Assembly (NCBI RefSeq): GCF_006547145.1
Contig: NZ_CP041244.1
Span: 8,432,001 to 8,496,000 of the forward strand
DNA: 64,000 nt
Direction: 5' to 3'
DNA from: Actinomadura sp. WMMA1423
Lineage (GTDB): Bacteria; Actinomycetota; Actinomycetes; Streptosporangiales; Streptosporangiaceae
Part shown: piece after piece, positions 59,679 through 64,000 of the stretch
Numbering within the stretch: the stretch's first letter is position 1
How the letters are laid out: each line of letters begins with the position of its first letter
The notes under the pieces: generated by a model
Told to the model about the DNA's origin: nothing
What the model saw: only the letters and a program-made list of their open reading frames with translations
The model's database searches: none
Translations under genes and position numbers: made by a program

Positions 59679-60458
59679 TTAGCGCACCTTCAGGCCGCGA
59701 TCCGGTCGGTTCCGGCGGGCCGGCGTCCGGCGGGGGACCTGCGGCAGGCGCAGCCGGAGCCGGGCCGACGCGGGCCGCAGGCTCACCCGGATCAGCCCGT
59801 TCTCGCCGGAGAGCGGTTCGAGTTCCCTGCCGAGGCGGGGGCGGTCGGCGTGCCGCAGGACCAGTTCCACGGTGCGGGCGCCGTCCGGCCCGAGGCTCCC
59901 GCCCCCTCGCAGCGCGAGGCGGTCGACCGTGGCCTCCGCCGCCGCCACGGCCTCGAGGATGCGGCTCAGCGTTCCGGCGGTCGGACGGTACTCCACGACG
60001 AGCGACGTCGGCCGCCGCGACCGGCCCCGGCCGGCCGGCTTGAGCAGCCGCAGGCCGGTGAGCACCGCCACCACCATCACGACCCCGACGATGACCGGCC
60101 AGAACGCCCCGGCCCCCGCCGACAGGCCGAGCGCCGCGCTGAGCCACAGGGTGGCCGCGGTGGTCAGGCCCCGCACGATCATCCCGTCCTTGACGATGGC
60201 GCCGGCGCCGATGAACCCGATGCCCGAGGCGACCTGCGCGGCCACCCGGGCGGGGTCGGAGATGCCCGCCCCCGTCACGTCGGCGAACCCGTAGGCGCCG
60301 CTGATGGTGAAGACCGCGGAGCCGACCGCGACCAGCGTGTGCGTGCGGATCCCCGCGACGTGGTCGCCGACCTCGCGCTCGTAGCCGATGGCGATGCCCG
60401 CGCCGGCGGCGACGGTCAGCCGGAGCAGGAGGTCGAGGAAGGGGAGATCGGGGTGCAT
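59679..60458 (-). CDS. MgtC/SapB-family membrane protein
   Basis: 259 residues. Four to five hydrophobic segments with the family signature GYEREVGDHVAGIRTHTLVAVGSAVFT and GIGFIGAGAIVKDG, then a cytosolic ACT-like domain (LVVEYRPTAGTLSRILEAVAA). MgtC proteins support growth at low Mg and virulence or ATP-synthase control in pathogens; in soil actinomycetes the role is not known. The ATG at 60458 follows GGGGAGATCGGGG. Confidence 0.85.
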   Translation of the reverse strand: MHPDLPFLDLLLRLTVAAGAGIAIGYEREVGDHVAGIRTHTLVAVGSAVFTISGAYGFADVTGAGISDPARVAAQVASGIGFIGAGAIVKDGMIVRGLTTAATLWLSAALGLSAGAGAFWPVIVGVVMVVAVLTGLRLLKPAGRGRSRRPTSLVVEYRPTAGTLSRILEAVAAAEATVDRLALRGGGSLGPDGARTVELVLRHADRPRLGRELEPLSGENGLIRVSLRPASARLRLRLPQVPRRTPARRNRPDRGLKVR

Positions 60459-60469
60459 GGCGGTGGTCG

Positions 60470-61150
60470 TCAGGCGGCTGGGACGCCCGTGAAGAGCATG
60501 CCCAGGGACGCCAGGTTCCACACGACGACTTCCGCCCCCGCCTCGGCGAGGGCCGCCGCGGGCCGGTAGCCGCGCCCGAACCCCACCGGGTAGGCGCCGG
60601 CGGCGAACGCCGAGCGGATGTCGTACTCGACGTCGCCCACGTAGACCACCGGTCCCCGGCCGCCCGCGACGAGGCGGGACAGGACGGCCGCCTTGTCCCC
60701 GGCCGATCCGACGACGTCCGCGAGGAGGTGGCCGACGCCGAGGCGGCGGGCGTCCGACAGGACCGACTGGGAGGAGGCCGCGCTCACGACGACGACGTGC
60801 ACGCCGCAGTCGGCGGCGGTCCGCAGGATCTCGGCGGCTCCCGGGCTCAGCGGCGCCGTCTCGGCCGCCATCTCCTCGTTCCATCTCTTCTCGGCCTCGT
60901 CCGACCGCTGCTCGGCGATGCCGAGGCGGGCGAAGAACTCGCGCATCGGAAGGGTGAAGGCCGCCCGGAAACCGGGCTCGCCGAGGGGCGCCAGACCGTG
61001 CTCGCGCAGCACGCGGTTGGTGGCGCGCAGGGCTCGTCCGGTGTCGTCGACCAGGGTGCCGTTCCAGTCGAAGGCGAGGACACCGGGACGGCCCGGGCGT
61101 TTCGTCGGCGTCATGTGCAGGCGTCTCCCTTCCGCGGGACGGGCGCTCAT
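60470..61150 (-). CDS. HAD-superfamily phosphatase
   Basis: 226 residues: motif I AFDWNGTLVDD (Asp nucleophile, with the Gly-Asn variant WNGT), motif II VVSAAS, motif III Lys near GDKAAVL, and motif IV YVGDVEYDI. Cap type resembles Gph/phosphoglycolate phosphatases. It overlaps the RpiR regulator by one base (TGATG), which supports the start at 61150; an internal ATG 61114 is the alternative. Context suggests a sugar-phosphate substrate. Confidence 0.82.
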   Translation of the reverse strand: MSARPAEGRRLHMTPTKRPGRPGVLAFDWNGTLVDDTGRALRATNRVLREHGLAPLGEPGFRAAFTLPMREFFARLGIAEQRSDEAEKRWNEEMAAETAPLSPGAAEILRTAADCGVHVVVVSAASSQSVLSDARRLGVGHLLADVVGSAGDKAAVLSRLVAGGRGPVVYVGDVEYDIRSAFAAGAYPVGFGRGYRPAAALAEAGAEVVVWNLASLGMLFTGVPAA

Positions 61151-62040
61151 CAGAACCGGTGCTCCGCCAGGACGCCGCCGGTGAGTTCGAGGTTGGCCGA
61201 CGCCGCCGCCGGGCGGCGCAGGGCCAGTGACACGAACATCGCGTCCAGGAGGGAGAGGTGGGCGATGCGGCTGGTCATGGCCTCGATCCGGAAGGAGGTC
61301 TCGCGGCCGCCCGCCACCAGCACGGTGTCGGTGACGGCGGTGAGGGGCGAGCGGGCGAAGCTGGTGACCGCGATCGTCGCCGCCCGCACGCCGTGGGCCG
61401 CCTCCATCGTCGACACCGTCTCCCGCGTCGACCCCGTGTGGCTGACGGCCAGGCAGGCGTCGGACGGGCCGAGCAGCCGCGCGGCCACGTGCTGCACGTG
61501 CGCGTCCGCGGGCGCGTCGGCGTGCAGGCCGATCGTCATCAAGCGGTAGGCGAAGTCCTGGGCGAGCGGAGCCGACGTCCCGACGCCCACGACCAGGATC
61601 CGGCCGGCTCCGTGAAGCGCGTCGACGGCCGCGTCCAGCCGTCCGGGGTCGATCGTGGAGCCGAGGTCCCGCAGCGCGTCCGCGTCCGCGGCGAGGATCT
61701 TGGTGAGGACGTCGGCGGGCCGGTCGCCGGGATCGATGCGCGACTCGATGAGCGCGTCCCCGCTGCCGAGTTCCCGGGCGATGGCCAGCTTCAGCGCGTG
61801 GAACCCCCGCAGGCCGAGCCGCTGGCAGAAGCGCACGACCGTGGACGACGCGGTGCCGGCCTCCGCCGCGAGGTCGCTCACGGTCAGGTGGATCACCGCC
61901 GGCGGGTTGGCGAGGATCGCGTCCGCGACGCTGCGGTCACCGCGGACGTAGGAGGGGCGCATCGCCCGGATGCGGGCGAGGACCCCGGAGCCCTCGGCCG
62001 CTCCGGGCTCGTCCGGGGACGGTGCGGCGGCAGGCGTCAT
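61150..62040 (-). CDS. MurR/RpiR-family regulator with SIS domain
   Basis: 296 residues: RpiR-type HTH at about 25-100 (VADAILANPPAVIHLTVSDLAAEAGTASSTVVRFCQRLG), then a sugar-isomerase (SIS) domain at 130-265 (ILVVGVGTSAPLAQDFAYRL, CLAVSHTGSTRETV). It senses a phosphosugar and controls nearby sugar genes; the coupled HAD phosphatase is the closest candidate. ATG 62040; an open frame extending far upstream is not coding. Confidence 0.88.
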   Translation of the reverse strand: MTPAAAPSPDEPGAAEGSGVLARIRAMRPSYVRGDRSVADAILANPPAVIHLTVSDLAAEAGTASSTVVRFCQRLGLRGFHALKLAIARELGSGDALIESRIDPGDRPADVLTKILAADADALRDLGSTIDPGRLDAAVDALHGAGRILVVGVGTSAPLAQDFAYRLMTIGLHADAPADAHVQHVAARLLGPSDACLAVSHTGSTRETVSTMEAAHGVRAATIAVTSFARSPLTAVTDTVLVAGGRETSFRIEAMTSRIAHLSLLDAMFVSLALRRPAAASANLELTGGVLAEHRF

Positions 62041-62178
62041 CGATCCTCCTGGATGTGAATTCCAGAAAGGGTAATCGAATCTGGAACTGACGTCCAGAGT
62101 TGTGCGGTCCGGTGAGCGGATCCCGCCCTGCGAGCCGAGTTGCACGAACATTGTTCTGGTATGGCAGAATAAAATTCT

Positions 62179-62751
62179 ATGGGGGAGGCCGGACGGGAGC
62201 GGATCCTGCGCGCGGCGCTCGAGCTGTTCGGGCGCGACGGGGTCGCCGGCACCACGCTGAGCGGGCTCAGGGCCGCGAGCGGGGTGAGCGTGGGCAGCTT
62301 CTACCACCACTTCGCGGGCAAGGAGCAGGTGGCGGAGGCGCTGTTCGTCGAGAGCATCGCGATGTACCAGGACGCCTTCCTCGCCGAGCTGAAGGCCCAT
62401 GACGGCGCGCGGGAGGCGGTGGCCTCGGTCGTGGCCTTCCACGTGCGGTGGTGCAGGGAGCATCCCGGCCGGGCCCGGTTCATGTTCACCGAACGTCCCG
62501 CCGGGAGCGAGGCGCTGGCCGAGCGCAACGGCGCGTTCTTCCGCGAGGTGCGCAGCTGGTGGCGCGTCCAGGCGCGGCACGGCGCGCTGCTGGACGTGGA
62601 CGCGGTGACCGCGTTCGTCCTCTGGCTCGGCCCCGCGCAGGAGCTGTGCCGGCTGTGGCTGAACGGCCAGAGCCCCGAGCCGGACGGCGGGCAGGTCGAG
62701 TCGCTGAGAGAGGCCGCGTGGCGGTCGGTTGGAGGTCCCGATGGTGGTTGA
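62179..62751 (+). CDS. TetR-family regulator
   Basis: 190 residues. HTH at about 6-52 (ILRAALELFGRDGVAGTTLSGLRAASGVSVGSFYHHFAGKEQV) and an all-helical ligand domain. Overlaps the amidohydrolase start by 11 nt, so the two are one transcription unit and are probably coupled. Likely regulates its own operon. Confidence 0.88.
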   Translation: MGEAGRERILRAALELFGRDGVAGTTLSGLRAASGVSVGSFYHHFAGKEQVAEALFVESIAMYQDAFLAELKAHDGAREAVASVVAFHVRWCREHPGRARFMFTERPAGSEALAERNGAFFREVRSWWRVQARHGALLDVDAVTAFVLWLGPAQELCRLWLNGQSPEPDGGQVESLREAAWRSVGGPDGG

Positions 62752-63550
62752 CGCGTGGATGCAGCACGGAACGGTGCGGTTCCTGCGCCACGAGATGCTC
62801 GACTCGCTGTGGAGGTGGACGGGGCAGAAGCCTCCGGAGGAGGAGATCCCGGTCGGTACCACCGTGGCCGCCATGGACGCCGGGGGAGTGGACGTCGGCC
62901 TGATCAGCGCCTGGTACGGGCCGGAGGGCGACCTCGTGAGCAACGACGAGGTCGCGTCCTTCGTCCGGCAGGCCCCCGGCCGGCTCGCCGGCATCGCCTC
63001 GGTCGACCTGCGCAAGCCCATGGAGGCCGTGCGGGAGCTGAGGCGGTGCGTGCGCGACCTGGGCTTCAAGGGGCTGCGCGTGGTTCCGTGGCTGTGGGAG
63101 CTCCCGCCCACCGACCGGCGCTTCTACCCCCTGTTCGCCGAGTGCGTGGAGCTCGGCGTCCCCTTCTGCACGCAGGTCGGCCACACCGGCCCCCTGCGCC
63201 CGAGCGAGACGGGCCGGCCGATCCCGTACGTCGACCAGGTGGCGCTCGACTTCCCCGAGCTCGTCATCGTGGGCGGGCACATCGGCTACCCGTGGACGGA
63301 GGAGATGGTCGCGGTGTGCCGCAAGCACCCGAACGTCTACATCGACACGTCCGCCTACACGGTGCGCAGGTACCCGCCGGAGCTCGTCCGGTACATGACC
63401 CAGGACCGGCACCACAAGGTCATGTTCGGCACCAACTACCCGATGATGACCGCCGAGCGGGCGCTCAAGGGCCTGGACGACCTCGGCCTCGGCGACGACG
63501 CCCGCGAGGCGTTCCTGGCGGGCAACGCCCAGAAGGTCTTCGCCCTATAA
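62741..63550 (+). CDS. Amidohydrolase_2-family TIM-barrel protein
   Basis: 269 residues of the ACMSD/amidohydrolase_2 type: VDAWMQHG at the N-terminus, GFKGLRVVPW, FCTQVGHTGP, VGGHIGYPW, and the late Asp/Asn in FGTNYPMM. The usual N-terminal DxHxH metal pair reads DAWMQ, so the first two His ligands are missing, as in a known subgroup of decarboxylase-like proteins; the remaining H and D could still hold a metal. ATG 62741 has GGAGG 5 nt before it. Confidence 0.78.
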   Translation: MVVDAWMQHGTVRFLRHEMLDSLWRWTGQKPPEEEIPVGTTVAAMDAGGVDVGLISAWYGPEGDLVSNDEVASFVRQAPGRLAGIASVDLRKPMEAVRELRRCVRDLGFKGLRVVPWLWELPPTDRRFYPLFAECVELGVPFCTQVGHTGPLRPSETGRPIPYVDQVALDFPELVIVGGHIGYPWTEEMVAVCRKHPNVYIDTSAYTVRRYPPELVRYMTQDRHHKVMFGTNYPMMTAERALKGLDDLGLGDDAREAFLAGNAQKVFAL

Positions 63551-63568
63551 TGATCTACAATGTAAAGG

Positions 63569-64000
63569 TCACCGCCGGAGCGTCCGGCAGGCGAGCAGCC
63601 CGAAGGGGACCGGCGCCCAGTACGTGACCGCCCGGAAGAGCAGCACGGCGTGCAGGGCCGGGCCCGCGGTGATGCCGAGGGCGGCGAGCGCGGCCACGAG
63701 GGCGGCCTCGGTGGACCCGATGCCGCCCGGCGTCGGGACGGCCGAGCCCGCCGCCGCCCCCACCAGGTAGGCGGCGAGGAGCGCCGGCGCGTCGGCCGGC
63801 CCCACGGCGGTCCCGGGGACGGCGAGGACGCTGAGGGCGAACGCGACGCCGAGCGCGAACGTGGTCCCCGCGGACGCGGCGAGGGTGAGCGCCAGGTCGC
63901 GAGGGCGGCGGCACAGGTCGGCGAGCCCCGAGGCGGCGCTCCGCGCGGCGGTGGACCGGATCGCCCGGCGCCCCCACAGCGCGGCGGCCGGCAGCAGCAC
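63569..64000 (-). CDS. Flippase-like/LPG-synthase-type membrane protein, C-terminal part
   Basis: The gene enters from the right edge; its first part is outside the window. The visible ~143 residues hold four hydrophobic segments and the family motif VPTPGGIGSTEAAL, as in the AglD2/lysylphosphatidylglycerol synthase membrane region (UPF0104). These proteins move or modify lipids. It ends 18 nt from the convergent amidohydrolase gene. Confidence 0.8.
   Translation of the reverse strand: MLLPAAALWGRRAIRSTAARSAASGLADLCRRPRDLALTLAASAGTTFALGVAFALSVLAVPGTAVGPADAPALLAAYLVGAAAGSAVPTPGGIGSTEAALVAALAALGITAGPALHAVLLFRAVTYWAPVPFGLLACRTLRR

Overview
The window is high-GC DNA with heavy third-position G/C bias, GTG starts and many 1-8 nt start/stop overlaps. 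It is actinomycete chromosome; XRE/DUF397 pairs, an F420-type PPOX protein, a DUF1259 protein, an NB-ARC/TPR protein and a PGPGW protein fit a filamentous actinomycete (Streptosporangiales/Thermomonosporaceae-like). That placement is inference. I saw no tRNA, rRNA, CRISPR array or intact transposase.

Layout. 1-11.3 kb: mixed genes (TPR protein, kinase-fold phosphotransferase, class A beta-lactamase-like hydrolase, TetR next to an internally deleted quinone reductase, Mth938-like and DUF1259 proteins, a two-component pair, a membrane-anchored alpha/beta hydrolase). 11.35-27.96 kb: one minus-strand biosynthetic operon of 17 genes, mostly translationally coupled. It starts with a 24-codon acidic peptide gene ending in IDFGC, then a hairpin, a SPASM radical SAM protein, a propeller-like protein, a helical/TPR protein, two different HxD...H cupin (JmjC-like) oxygenases, an aldehyde dehydrogenase, an MFS exporter, a KAS III, an ACP, a GNAT acyltransferase, an SDR reductase, two FabD-like acyltransferases, a 38-residue membrane peptide, a thiamine-diphosphate enzyme and an acyl-AMP ligase. 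I read it as a RiPP-type peptide pathway fused to an ACP-based acyl pathway. No pathway with this gene set is known to me.

28.5-32.6 kb: FAD monooxygenase/TetR pair, arginase-fold protein and a macrolide-type glycosyltransferase. 32.7-47.5 kb: an accessory island. It has two XRE+DUF397 pairs (one regulator stopped by an in-frame TAA) and three copies of a module. Each module has the same promoter/palindrome, the same GTG start context and a long acidic, disordered N-terminal region, followed by a different C-terminus: two end in a hydrophobic helix and one in a zeta-toxin kinase. Each is followed directly by small partner genes. Decayed copies of partner genes lie between them. The layout resembles a polymorphic toxin or conflict system.

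47.8-64 kb: secreted and cytosolic housekeeping-type genes, plus two notable items. One is a trypco2 + trypsin-NB-ARC-TPR pair (a bacterial NLR-like conflict system). The other is a single protein joining an ECF sigma factor, a zinc-binding anti-sigma-like segment, a membrane helix and an extracellular CAP domain. The end of the window holds an SGNH hydrolase, MFS, MgtC, HAD, RpiR, TetR and amidohydrolase genes, and a truncated flippase-like membrane protein.
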